Shown here: positions 8,699 through 16,435 of the stretch, in pieces
How positions within the stretch are numbered: position 1 is the first letter of the stretch
How the letters are laid out: the number at the start of each line of letters is the position of its first letter
NCBI RefSeq assembly: GCF_000231405.2
Contig: NZ_CP007032.1
Coordinates: 1,240,001-1,304,000 of the forward strand
Direction of reading: 5' to 3'
DNA length: 64,000 nucleotides
DNA from: Desulfitobacterium metallireducens DSM 15288
GTDB lineage: Bacteria; Bacillota; Desulfitobacteriia; Desulfitobacteriales; Desulfitobacteriaceae
The notes under the pieces: generated by a model
The model's input: the letters and a program-made list of their open reading frames with translations, nothing else
Databases searched by the model: none
What the model was told of the DNA's origin: nothing
Program-made: the position numbers and the translations under genes

Positions 8699-8904
8699 CA
8701 CGATCCTCCTTTTAGCGTGCTCGTGAGTCTCTTACCATTCTAGTATAGCATGTGGGGAATTAAAAGACGATTCCAGAAAATAGGGTAAGATCTTCTTTGC
8801 CTATCTTATGCTTATGATTTCAAAAGGTTAAAAAAGAGTATGGAAGATTAAAAGCTGGGATAAAATAAAGGAAACGTACAACTGATGAACAAGGGGGTTT
8901 AAGA

Positions 8905-9168
8905 ATGCTTTCAGTCGTTCATACATTTAATGGCCCAGATCATGACCGACTTCTAGCCGATATCCGAGTAGGCCTAAATACAATTGAAGGTGTTGAGGGA
9001 TTCAAATTTGCTTCCATCAACGAACAAACCAATACCGATGATATTTTAGTTTTTTCAAAGTGGGAAGACAGAAGTTCTTTTGAAAACTGGGCAAATACAA
9101 TAGGAGAAAATAAAGCCTTTAAGCAAGCAACCCCTCAAATGTTCGAAGTGATTGAAGAGAAGTATTAG
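8905..9168 (+). CDS. Small ABM-like (dimeric alpha/beta barrel) protein
   Basis: The 87-residue protein resembles antibiotic-biosynthesis-monooxygenase-like folds. A short first strand (MLSVVHTFNG), a helix, and then the pattern ILVFSKWEDRSSFENWANT with a following small helix and final strand (MFEVIEEKY) give the beta-alpha-beta-beta-alpha-beta layout. Such proteins are usually dimers acting as quinol or heme-type monooxygenases or as binding proteins; no function can be given here. A GGGGG ribosome binding site precedes the ATG. It is flanked by its own terminator. Confidence 0.55.
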   Translation: MLSVVHTFNGPDHDRLLADIRVGLNTIEGVEGFKFASINEQTNTDDILVFSKWEDRSSFENWANTIGENKAFKQATPQMFEVIEEKY

Positions 9169-9172
9169 AATC

Positions 9173-9209
9173 TAAGGGAGAATTCGCAGTCAGCGAATCT
9201 CCCTTTTAA
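9173..9209 (+). terminator. Rho-independent terminator
   Basis: AAGGGAGAATTCGC pairs with GCGAATCTCCCTT (one bulge, 5-nt loop), followed by TTTAAT. Confidence 0.8.
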
Positions 9210-9359
9210 TGTACTATCTTAATAAGGAGCGAAAAGAAACGAAAAAGATCGAAAAGAGTAAAGCAATTTATTAGAAAATTAAAAAAATAAAGGGGATTTC
9301 TCTAACAATATCATTTATAATATAAGTAGACGGAAGTTGATTATAGGGGGGCCAGCATC

Positions 9360-9995
9360 ATGAGATTTCCATTACCGATCTACAATCCTGTGAAGGAATG
9401 CAATTCCTGTATTCAGCAGGAGGAAAAAGAGGTCTCGGCACATATTTTAGCCTATCAAGTTGCAAATCAACTTATCAAAAACCATTCAGGTACGATGACT
9501 ATGGATTCTAACACATTAGTAATAAACTTAAGGTCCTTGGAGGAACCACTCACGATTAATTTACACTCAGGCCAACTTAGTTATCAATCCTTAGGTGTTC
9601 CTTTGCAGCAACATTATGCTTCAGGAAAGAGGTTAACTCAAATCGTGAGTGAGATTCAGGACTATCTTGCCATACCTGAAGCAAACCAGACTTCGGATTA
9701 TGAACTTTATAGTTTATTGACAAAACTGGTTGAAATCTACCACGCCCGGTGTGGGCTGCAGATTATTACGCTGGATAATTCTGAAGAGAAGACCACTTGG
9801 GAATTGCGCTTAACAGATCAGGGCCCCGCAGGGTGGATTTACAGCGATGGAACCGCGAAAAATCGTTTTGGAGAGGTCCTTGAACTAAAGAATTGGGAAC
9901 ACCTACGGCCTGAGAAGATGGCCGCCTATGTATTCGGGTTTAATCGTTATTGTTCGAACTATCCTAGTCCACTCAAGGAATCTTTATCAAATTAA
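9360..9995 (+). CDS. Hypothetical protein with N-terminal CxxC
   Basis: The 211-residue soluble protein is of unknown family. Near the N-terminus is CNSC (about residues 14-17), which could bind metal or be redox-active, but no second CxxC accompanies it. The rest is mixed alpha/beta without recognisable motifs; a single Cys occurs in ARCGLQIITLD, and a further one in NRYCSNY. ATG follows AGGGGGGCCAGCATC. The transcript converges with the lipoprotein gene downstream. Confidence 0.55.
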   Translation: MRFPLPIYNPVKECNSCIQQEEKEVSAHILAYQVANQLIKNHSGTMTMDSNTLVINLRSLEEPLTINLHSGQLSYQSLGVPLQQHYASGKRLTQIVSEIQDYLAIPEANQTSDYELYSLLTKLVEIYHARCGLQIITLDNSEEKTTWELRLTDQGPAGWIYSDGTAKNRFGEVLELKNWEHLRPEKMAAYVFGFNRYCSNYPSPLKESLSN

Positions 9996-10030
9996 TAATT
10001 CTATCCTTTAAAGGCATAATGGATTAAAAA

Positions 10031-10070
10031 TAAATTCAGCTGGAGGTTTAATCGTTCCAGCTGAATTTTA
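10031..10070. terminator. Bidirectional terminator between convergent genes
   Basis: AAATTCAGCTGGA (10032-10044) pairs perfectly with TCCAGCTGAATTT (10056-10068), with T-rich flanks on both strands. Confidence 0.85.
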
Positions 10071-10101
10071 GTTTCTAAACTGTAATTATTTACTTTTGAA
10101 A

Positions 10102-10611
10102 TTAGAAATCCTCAGAAGTTGAAGTACGGAGCATGTTCATGAATTCATCAAAAGTAGGCTTTAGATTTGAGTCAGGTATCCCCTGTAAAGTTTGAGTTTC
10201 GTTAAGAATAACGCGTCCTTGATGAGGGCCTTCTACTTCTATTTCGATGGAATCCAGATTAAAATCTTGAACTCGCCCGTCGATGTTTAGATTAAAAACG
10301 CGACTTTGGGGAAATTGAGCTTTGAGTAATACCGTACTGTTAGCAAGGGCAGATTCATTTGGAGGATTTTCTGATGTTCTTAAATCACTAAGAATAAAGG
10401 TGGTTTCCATAAGAAGATTTTGTACGACGACTTTATTCGAATTCCATTTCAGTTGAACTGGAATGTTTTGTACTTGACCTTTGGGCGAGATTACGACGAT
10501 CGAATAATTATCATCTTGAGTTAAGCCTGGTTTACTTGCACATCCAGAAATAAAGAGGAGAAGAAGTAGCAAGAGAGCAAACCAACGATAAAATTTATGA
10601 GTTCGACTCAA
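10102..10611 (-). CDS. Hypothetical lipoprotein
   Basis: The 169-residue protein has a clear lipoprotein signal: a basic N-terminus, a run of leucines, and the lipobox LFISGC with Cys near residue 24. The mature part is strand-rich and has no recognised domain. It would be lipid-anchored on the outer face of the membrane by Lgt, which is encoded in this window. The start is TTG 10611 with AGAAGGT upstream; no better start was seen. It is divergent from the helicase gene. Confidence 0.7.
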   Translation of the reverse strand: MSRTHKFYRWFALLLLLLLFISGCASKPGLTQDDNYSIVVISPKGQVQNIPVQLKWNSNKVVVQNLLMETTFILSDLRTSENPPNESALANSTVLLKAQFPQSRVFNLNIDGRVQDFNLDSIEIEVEGPHQGRVILNETQTLQGIPDSNLKPTFDEFMNMLRTSTSEDF

Positions 10612-10800
10612 AGGAGTTACCTTCTTCCTTAGAAGTATAAATTTACACAGTTCGTCCTATTAATTCGTGATAAATTTGCGGATTCCTCTTTCAATAATTT
10701 ATTTTCTCTCTTGAGTTGCAAGTTTTCAGGACGGGAACAAGTCTTGCGTTGATTCTGAAAGGGAAACTGTGTACAATGACAAGAGGAAAGGGGAAGGAAT

Positions 10801-13581
10801 ATGCACACGGGAAAAATTGTCGCCTTAGACCTCGTAACGACCGGGTTAAATATAGAACAGGATGAAATCATTGAATATGCTGCCTGGTGTATTGAAGATG
10901 GCAAAGATCCTGTGCTTCAACATTTCTTAATTAAACCCTCTCATACTGTGCCTGATAAAATTTTAAAATTTACTGGAATTTCTGATCTTGAGCTTCAGCA
11001 GGGCTTAAATTTGCAAGAGCAGAGGGAGGAAATTCTTCAATTTTTACAAGGTGCGACCCTTGTAGGACATAATGTTCGTTTTGACCTTGATTTTTTGGAG
11101 CGTCAGCTTGGAATATCGTTAAATCAAACGGTTTGGGATACTTATATAATTGCCCAAATTTTCTTCCCTAGCATGCACTACTATCGACTCGCCGATCTAG
11201 TGAAGAAGCTTAACCTGGAAATCGATGATTCGTTTCATCGAGCCCAAACGGATGCTTGGGCTAGTTGGAAGCTACTTGAAGCATGTTGGAAGAAAGGGAT
11301 GAAATTTGATCTTGGTTTTTATACGCGGTCACTTCCGGTATTAGAAGGGCTCAATGAGCACAGCTTTTTTAAAGCATTGGAACAAGAAATCGGACGTAAA
11401 TTTCCGAGCCGGTTTATTCGGAATGGTTTGGCTTTAGCAGTATCTTTGGAGGGAGAGGGCCTTTTTTTCGAAGAACAGTCTTCAGACGGTGTACCTGATT
11501 CAGGGGACTGGATTAAATCCTGTTTTGCACCTAAAGGTCTATTAGAAAAGAAGCTTCCGGGCTATGAGAGTCGTCACGGTCAAATTAAGATGGCTCAGGC
11601 TGCCACAGAGGCCCTACAAGGAGCACATCATCTCGTTGTTGAAGCTGGAACGGGGACGGGTAAATCCTATGCCTATCTGATTCCCGCTTTGTGGTGGGCT
11701 CGGAAAACAGGTAAAAAAGTTGTTGTAGCAACCCATACCATCCCCTTACAGGAGCAACTTTATCAAAAAGATTTGCCCGTTTTAACAGATATCTTACCCT
11801 TCAAATTTCGGGGCGCTTTGCTTAAAGGGAAGGGAAACTATCTCTGCTTGAAAAAGTGGCTAACTTTTCAATCCTATCCTGCAGAATTGTCAAATCAGGA
11901 ACGTTTTGTGTTAGCCAGTATTTTAGTTTGGTTAAGTGAGACACAAACGGGAGATTGGCAGGAAATTGCGCAGGTTTACGGAGTTTCCCGTGTCTGGTCT
12001 TATATTAGTGCCGAGAATGAAAGTTGTGTTCCCCAAAAATGTCCGGAATCGGGGAATTGTTTCATGCTGAGAGCACGTAGGAAGGCTGAAGAGGCAAATG
12101 TAGTTGTTATTAATCATTCTTTGTTACTTGCTGATGTCAAAGCAGATCATAATGTTCTCCCCGAATATCACGAGTTAGTTATCGATGAAGCTCACCATCT
12201 TCATCAAGCCGCTTTAGAACAACTGGGACAAGAAGTGAGTCGTGAAAAGTTGCTGAGGATCTTGGAACAAGTTTTTCGTTCAGTGGGTTCAAGCCTTTAT
12301 GGTGGGATAAAATCGAAACAGGGGTTCTGGATCCAGATTATGCCGATGGATGTTTGGGAAAATTTTCAGAAGAAGTGGTCAGAATTACCTGAGGCCTGCG
12401 CTTCAATTTCGGAACAGGCGGAAGAACTCTTTGTATGGCTTGGACAAGTTCTTGGACAGGGACAACTGTCCCAGCGTTTGACACCCAAATCTCGTCAAGA
12501 AGCGTGGTGGAGTTACTTTTCGACCCAGATTGAAAATATGATAGGACGGTTGAATAGGCTAAGACAAGTTCTCAATTCAATGTCGCAAGTGCTAAGTGGT
12601 TTGGATATTGATGAATTAACTGAACTTGGTTATGAAATTTCAACACGTATCCGAGCTATCGAAGATCTTCAACAGTGCTTTGAACTTCTTCTTCAAATTG
12701 ATGACCCTGCACGAGTAAGTTGGATAGAGGCCAATGGACAGAGAGTGTACCTCAAAACTTCTCCCGTCGATGTCAGTGATCTGCTTCATGAAAAGCTCTT
12801 TGAACAATTGGATTCAGCAATATTAACCTCTGCAACGATTAGTATTGCTGGCTCTTTTACTCACTATCTTGCTGAGGTGGGCTTGCCCCAGAAAACTATT
12901 GCTTTGGATGTTCATTCTCCTTTTAATTATGATCAGCAAATGCAATTTCTAATTGTTAAAGATCTCGTAAATAGTAGCGTTCCAGGATTGTTCAAAATAG
13001 ATGAAGTAATTCAGTTCATAGCTGATGTAGGCCTTCGGATGAAGGGACGAACATTAGTTTTGTTAACGTCTCATCAATTATTACATCAAATCGAGGTTCC
13101 TTTAAAAACTATTTTGGAGCCAGCAGGGATTGAGGTCTTAGCTCAAGGCAAGAATAGAAGCAGAGCTTCAATTCTTGCTGAATTTATGGAGAATCCCAAG
13201 TCAATCTTGCTCGGTGCTAATAGCTTTTGGGAGGGAATTGATATCCCGGGTGAAGGCTTATCATGTGTCTTGTTGCTAAAACTTCCTTTCTGGGCTCCAA
13301 GTATGCCACTCATTGCTGCTCGGTCTGAATATTTAGAGCAAAAAGGAAAAAATTCATTTCAAGATTTTTTACTTCCTGAAGCAGTTTTGCGATTTAAACA
13401 AGGTTTTGGACGTCTCATTCGTTCAAAAACAGATCGGGGATTTGTTATTCTTTTAGATTCAAGGATAATAGAGAAGAGATATGGCAAAGTATTTCTCACT
13501 TCGTTACCGCTGCAGACTCATATTCGGGATGACCATGAACAAATACTAACCCGAATCGAACAGTGGATCAAATCTGAATAA
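10801..13581 (+). CDS. dinG: DinG-family ATP-dependent helicase with N-terminal exonuclease-like domain
   Basis: This 926-residue protein is of the Gram-positive DinG type. An N-terminal DnaQ/DEDDh-like domain (1-165) is followed by an XPD-like superfamily 2 helicase. Walker A is AGTGTGKS (282-289), the DEAH box is at 462-465, and cysteines 349, 409, 414 and 420 are placed as for a 4Fe-4S cluster. C-terminal motifs are also visible (ILTSATI, GANSFWEGIDIPGEG, QGFGRLIRSKTDRG). In the exonuclease domain, motif I reads D10-L-V12, where a catalytic Glu is expected, while motif II (HNVRFDLDFL) and motif III (HRAQTD) are intact. Helicase activity is therefore expected, but nuclease activity is doubtful. 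It probably acts in DNA repair. Confidence 0.92.
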   Translation: MHTGKIVALDLVTTGLNIEQDEIIEYAAWCIEDGKDPVLQHFLIKPSHTVPDKILKFTGISDLELQQGLNLQEQREEILQFLQGATLVGHNVRFDLDFLERQLGISLNQTVWDTYIIAQIFFPSMHYYRLADLVKKLNLEIDDSFHRAQTDAWASWKLLEACWKKGMKFDLGFYTRSLPVLEGLNEHSFFKALEQEIGRKFPSRFIRNGLALAVSLEGEGLFFEEQSSDGVPDSGDWIKSCFAPKGLLEKKLPGYESRHGQIKMAQAATEALQGAHHLVVEAGTGTGKSYAYLIPALWWARKTGKKVVVATHTIPLQEQLYQKDLPVLTDILPFKFRGALLKGKGNYLCLKKWLTFQSYPAELSNQERFVLASILVWLSETQTGDWQEIAQVYGVSRVWSYISAENESCVPQKCPESGNCFMLRARRKAEEANVVVINHSLLLADVKADHNVLPEYHELVIDEAHHLHQAALEQLGQEVSREKLLRILEQVFRSVGSSLYGGIKSKQGFWIQIMPMDVWENFQKKWSELPEACASISEQAEELFVWLGQVLGQGQLSQRLTPKSRQEAWWSYFSTQIENMIGRLNRLRQVLNSMSQVLSGLDIDELTELGYEISTRIRAIEDLQQCFELLLQIDDPARVSWIEANGQRVYLKTSPVDVSDLLHEKLFEQLDSAILTSATISIAGSFTHYLAEVGLPQKTIALDVHSPFNYDQQMQFLIVKDLVNSSVPGLFKIDEVIQFIADVGLRMKGRTLVLLTSHQLLHQIEVPLKTILEPAGIEVLAQGKNRSRASILAEFMENPKSILLGANSFWEGIDIPGEGLSCVLLLKLPFWAPSMPLIAARSEYLEQKGKNSFQDFLLPEAVLRFKQGFGRLIRSKTDRGFVILLDSRIIEKRYGKVFLTSLPLQTHIRDDHEQILTRIEQWIKSE

Positions 13582-13656
13582 CCGATCAAAGAGCTTTTAT
13601 AAATCTCAGAAAGGTGATAAACTAGAGGAAATATAAAGAGGGAGGTCATATTTTAG

Positions 13657-14298
13657 GTGAAACAGTATCCCGTTTCGCGTGATGGGTGGTCATATATTGC
13701 GGTCCTCGCTCTACTAACGATTTTAGCTTATTGGCTTAAGCCAGGATTAGCAATTTTATCGGGGATATTGCTCTTATTTGTATTATATTTTTTTAGAAAT
13801 CCGGAACGAAAGATTTCTAGCGATCCATTGACTTTAGTTTCTCCAGCGGACGGGGCTGTAATGGATGTTGAGCGCGTTTTTGAAGAACGTGTTCTTAAAG
13901 GTGAGAGCATCCGCATCCGTATTTTTCTGAGTCTTTTAAATGTTCATGTTAACCGGTCGCCGATGGAGGGAAAAGTTGTTTATCGTGCTTATCGAGAAGG
14001 AAAAATGCTCCCTGCTTTCAAAAGCCATGCCTCAGAGTTGAATGAGAAGAGCTTTATCGGAATTAAAAATGAACATCTGCATATTTTAGTCACGCAGGTT
14101 ACCGGGTTTATGGCTCGACGAATTGTGTGTTGGGCAAAAGAGGGAGATACGTTACAAAAGGGTGAACGTTTTGGACTAATCAAGTTTGGGTCTTGTACAG
14201 AAATCTTTCTTCCACCGGATGTAGAGGTTCTTGTAAGTACGGGGGATAAAGTCCGGGGCGGAGAGACCATTATTGGGAGAGTGATTTCTGATGAATAA
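13657..14298 (+). CDS. psd: Phosphatidylserine decarboxylase, short form
   Basis: This 213-residue enzyme converts phosphatidylserine to phosphatidylethanolamine. N-terminal hydrophobic helices (about residues 8-45) anchor it to the membrane. Conserved blocks include RNPERKI, SPADGAVMDV, SLLNVHVNRSPMEG and the C-terminal FGSCTEIFLP, whose Gly-Ser is the expected self-cleavage site that makes the pyruvoyl cofactor. The length fits the short Psd type of archaea and many Firmicutes. GTG start after GGGAGGT. It overlaps pssA by 8 nt, forming a two-gene phospholipid operon. Confidence 0.93.
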   Translation: MKQYPVSRDGWSYIAVLALLTILAYWLKPGLAILSGILLLFVLYFFRNPERKISSDPLTLVSPADGAVMDVERVFEERVLKGESIRIRIFLSLLNVHVNRSPMEGKVVYRAYREGKMLPAFKSHASELNEKSFIGIKNEHLHILVTQVTGFMARRIVCWAKEGDTLQKGERFGLIKFGSCTEIFLPPDVEVLVSTGDKVRGGETIIGRVISDE

Positions 14299-14818
14299 TA
14301 ACCCTATTAATATTCGAGTAATACCTAGTCTATTTACTTTAGCTAACCTTCTTTTTGGTTTTCTGGCTTTAGCATTAACTATGGATGGTAAATTTAAGCT
14401 GGCTGCAGGACTAATCATTCTTTCCACTTTAATGGATAGTATGGATGGAAAAGTAGCCCGTAAACTGTCGGTGAGCTCTGATTTCGGTTATGAACTTGAT
14501 TCTTTAAGTGATCTTGTTTCCTTTGGGGTAGCACCTGCTATTTTAACCTATAGAGCGTTATTACAAGACCAACTTGGATACTGGGGATTGGCACTTGCGG
14601 CAATTTTTGCGCTTTGTGGAGCAGTACGCTTAGCCCGTTTTAACGTTCTTCATATTAGTAATTATTTTGTAGGTGTGCCCATCACGTTTGCAGGAGGGTT
14701 TATGGCCTTAATTCTCTTGTTCCATAGCATGCTGCCATGGCCTATTTATGCCATCTGCCTAGCTATTCTTGCTTTCTTAATGGTATCTACTTTTAAGGTT
14801 CCTAAGCCTGGAGTATAG
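14291..14818 (+). CDS. pssA: CDP-diacylglycerol-serine O-phosphatidyltransferase
   Basis: The 175-residue integral membrane enzyme makes phosphatidylserine from CDP-diacylglycerol and serine, supplying the substrate of the overlapping psd product. The CDP-alcohol phosphotransferase signature is complete: DSMDGKVARK, then FGYELDSLSDLVSFG, holding the D-x2-D-G-x2-A-R-x8-G-x3-D-x3-D residues (about 49-75). About five hydrophobic segments follow. The ATG lies inside the 3-prime end of psd, indicating coupling. Confidence 0.95.
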   Translation: MNNNPINIRVIPSLFTLANLLFGFLALALTMDGKFKLAAGLIILSTLMDSMDGKVARKLSVSSDFGYELDSLSDLVSFGVAPAILTYRALLQDQLGYWGLALAAIFALCGAVRLARFNVLHISNYFVGVPITFAGGFMALILLFHSMLPWPIYAICLAILAFLMVSTFKVPKPGV

Positions 14819-14848
14819 AATTAAATTTAAATTGTTATATGTCTCTTC

Positions 14849-14892
14849 TAGCAAGCTCCGGATCACTTTATTGGTTTGGAGCTTGCTATTTT
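14849..14892 (+). terminator. Rho-independent terminator after pssA
   Basis: TAGCAAGCTCC pairs with GGAGCTTGCTA (11 bp, 18-nt loop), followed by TTTTAG. Confidence 0.75.
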
Positions 14893-14972
14893 AGAGAGAA
14901 TCTTTTCACCCCTTAACTTCTTAGGGCATATAGTAAGGCACAAAGGAGTTGCAAGCATAGGGGGATTGTTCA

Positions 14973-15326
14973 ATGGAAAATAATCAACAGGTGAATTGGG
15001 CGAACATTGGATTACGTATGGTACAGGGTTTAACAACAACGATTGATGCAGTCCGTCAGTTAGATGCTCAGGAAGCATCCTTAGTCATGCGGCTACTGGG
15101 TAAAACTTGTTCCAAAATGATGAAAGAGGGAGTAGGACATCAATTCGGAATTGCCTTGATTGAAACAAGTGCTCAATTGGCGATGAAGGAAGTACTTGTG
15201 GTTGAGGATGTTTTGAAAATTATTAGTTCAATTATTGGTCGACTCTATTTTATGGCGAGTACAGAGGAAGAAAAACAATTGGTTGCCCAACTTGAAGAAG
15301 CAGTTAAGAATTACCAAATTATATAA
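14973..15326 (+). CDS. Hypothetical small helical protein
   Basis: The 117-residue protein appears almost entirely helical, without signal peptide or clear membrane segment. Repeated amphipathic helices (GLTTTIDAVRQLDAQEASLVMRLL, VVEDVLKIISSIIGRLY) end in an acidic coiled-coil-like tail. No family recognised. A GGGGGATTG site precedes the ATG. It lies just upstream of spoVM but has its own start region, and a sporulation role is only suggested by position. Confidence 0.55.
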   Translation: MENNQQVNWANIGLRMVQGLTTTIDAVRQLDAQEASLVMRLLGKTCSKMMKEGVGHQFGIALIETSAQLAMKEVLVVEDVLKIISSIIGRLYFMASTEEEKQLVAQLEEAVKNYQII

Positions 15327-15330
15327 TAAC

Positions 15331-15357
15331 GCATAGTAACTTTGTTCAGCATAAACT
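15331..15357 (+). promoter_or_regulatory. Candidate sigma-E promoter of spoVM
   Basis: GCATAGT (15331-15337) and CATAAACT (15350-15357), spaced 12 nt, resemble the sigma-E -35 and -10 (CATACAMT-like) elements. spoVM is sigma-E-dependent in Bacillus subtilis, which fits. Spacing is slightly short. Confidence 0.45.
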
Positions 15358-15389
15358 AGGATGACAGGGTTAGAAAAGAGGTGAGCGCT

Positions 15390-15455
15390 ATGAAGGTTTA
15401 TTATGTAAGATTACCCGAATTCGTTCTGAATTTCCTGCGTAAAGTTTTTAATTAA
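15390..15455 (+). CDS. spoVM: Stage V sporulation protein SpoVM, 21 residues
   Basis: The tiny open frame encodes MKVYYVRLPEFVLNFLRKVFN. SpoVM of Bacillus subtilis is 26 residues and starts MKFYTIKLPKFLG; the shared frame is M-K-x-Y-x-(I/V)-(K/R)-L-P-x-F, including Pro9, which is needed for its membrane-curvature recognition, and basic residues near the end. SpoVM is an amphipathic helix that sits on the convex outer forespore membrane and anchors SpoIVA at the start of coat assembly. An AGAGGTG ribosome binding site lies 7 nt before the ATG. This copy is 5 residues shorter than in Bacillus. It is too short for ordinary gene callers, so it is easily missed. Confidence 0.85.
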   Translation: MKVYYVRLPEFVLNFLRKVFN

Positions 15456-15550
15456 ATTTCTCTTTATAATTTAAATTTTTTACTTACGAGATAGCATGAA
15501 ATCAACTTTCCCTCCTATAAATATAATAAAGACAAGCAAGGAGGGTGAGT

Positions 15551-16015
15551 ATGCGTCATAGTCGTTATCTCTGGTTGTTGATGATTATCATGAGTTGTTT
15601 GGTAGTTATGATTGCTTGGAAGACTCCACAAGCGGTGGTTAGTGCAATGGCCCAACCTCAATTTGCGGATACTCCACGTGTTGCAGTTCAGCGGTTTTGG
15701 GATTGCCTGGATACCCGACAATTGGAGATGGCTGATCAGTTATTGCTTAGTCAAGATCTATCACCACTTGGAGAGTATGAGGTTGAGAAATGGAAGGAGC
15801 TCGTTGAAAGGGATCCTTTCCTATCTATGAAAAAACTTGAGTTTCTAAGTTCTTCATCTCAAGAAGACATAATAATTCGGGTTTCCTGGGCTTCTCCTTT
15901 GCGTGAAAATTTATCAGCAACTTATGCAATCAAAACTCAATCCACGCCTGAAGGGTGGAAAATCACTCAAATTAAAAAGATTACGCCGCAATCCATGGCA
16001 ATCCAATTTAACTAA
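15551..16015 (+). CDS. Hypothetical exported or membrane-anchored protein
   Basis: The 154-residue protein begins with a basic stretch and a hydrophobic segment (about residues 7-23, LWLLMIIMSCLVVMIAW), then a helix-rich and strand-rich domain. The mature part (TPRVAVQRFWDCLDTRQLEMADQLL) looks like an NTF2-like or DUF4829-like fold often found in sporulation or secreted proteins; this is a guess. ATG 15551 has AGGAGG 6 nt upstream. It ends at a strong terminator. Confidence 0.6.
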   Translation: MRHSRYLWLLMIIMSCLVVMIAWKTPQAVVSAMAQPQFADTPRVAVQRFWDCLDTRQLEMADQLLLSQDLSPLGEYEVEKWKELVERDPFLSMKKLEFLSSSSQEDIIIRVSWASPLRENLSATYAIKTQSTPEGWKITQIKKITPQSMAIQFN

Positions 16016-16030
16016 GTTATTTTATGTCAT

Positions 16031-16058
16031 TAAACGCGCAGGGCGCGTTATTTTTTTA
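16031..16058 (+). terminator. Rho-independent terminator
   Basis: AACGCGC pairs with GCGCGTT around a 3-nt loop, followed by a run of Ts. Confidence 0.88.
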
Positions 16059-16203
16059 TAAAATGCTACAACGAATTTAGCGAGTTAATCTAGGTTATAT
16101 AAGCTTTTCTTTGTTGCGGTGTATATTTGATTTGCGAATAGCTCACAATGAACACAGGTTCGATAAGAACCGGAGAAATAGTGTTCAGAAAAACACACAA
16201 GAA

Positions 16204-16246
16204 TGTGTTACATGTCACATCTCTAGCTGATAATGTATGTTACACT
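16204..16246 (+). promoter_or_regulatory. CRP/FNR-type operator with promoter
   Basis: TGTGTTACATGTCACA (16204-16219) matches the TGTGA-N6-TCACA type of site at 9 of 10 positions. A -10-like TACACT (16241-16246) would put the start near 16253 and the operator centre at about -41.5, the classical class II activator position. It precedes the zinc-ribbon microprotein and the sulfite-reductase-like gene, suggesting activation by a CRP/FNR-family sensor under anaerobic or electron-acceptor control. Confidence 0.5.
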
Positions 16247-16276
16247 TAGCTCGAATTAGAAAAGGGGGTCATCCTA

Positions 16277-16423
16277 ATGGCTGAAAACAAGCAAGATAAT
16301 CTTGAATTAGAATGTGAACATTGTGGGACGACGAGTGAGCTTACTCCAGTAGTAACCTATGTGTACCAAGGTGAAGAAAAACATATCTGCACACATTGTC
16401 TGCCGATGCTTATTCATGGTTGA
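16277..16423 (+). CDS. Zinc-ribbon microprotein upstream of the sulfite-reductase-like gene
   Basis: The 48-residue protein has two CxxC pairs, CEHCG near residue 13 and CTHCL near residue 39, the classic layout of a small zinc ribbon or rubredoxin-like knuckle. An AAAGGGGG ribosome binding site lies 8 nt before the ATG. It sits 12 nt upstream of the DUF1858/sulfite-reductase-like gene and shares its promoter, so it may be a partner in metal or electron handling. No named family. Confidence 0.75.
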   Translation: MAENKQDNLELECEHCGTTSELTPVVTYVYQGEEKHICTHCLPMLIHG

Positions 16424-16435
16424 GAGGTGTAACGA

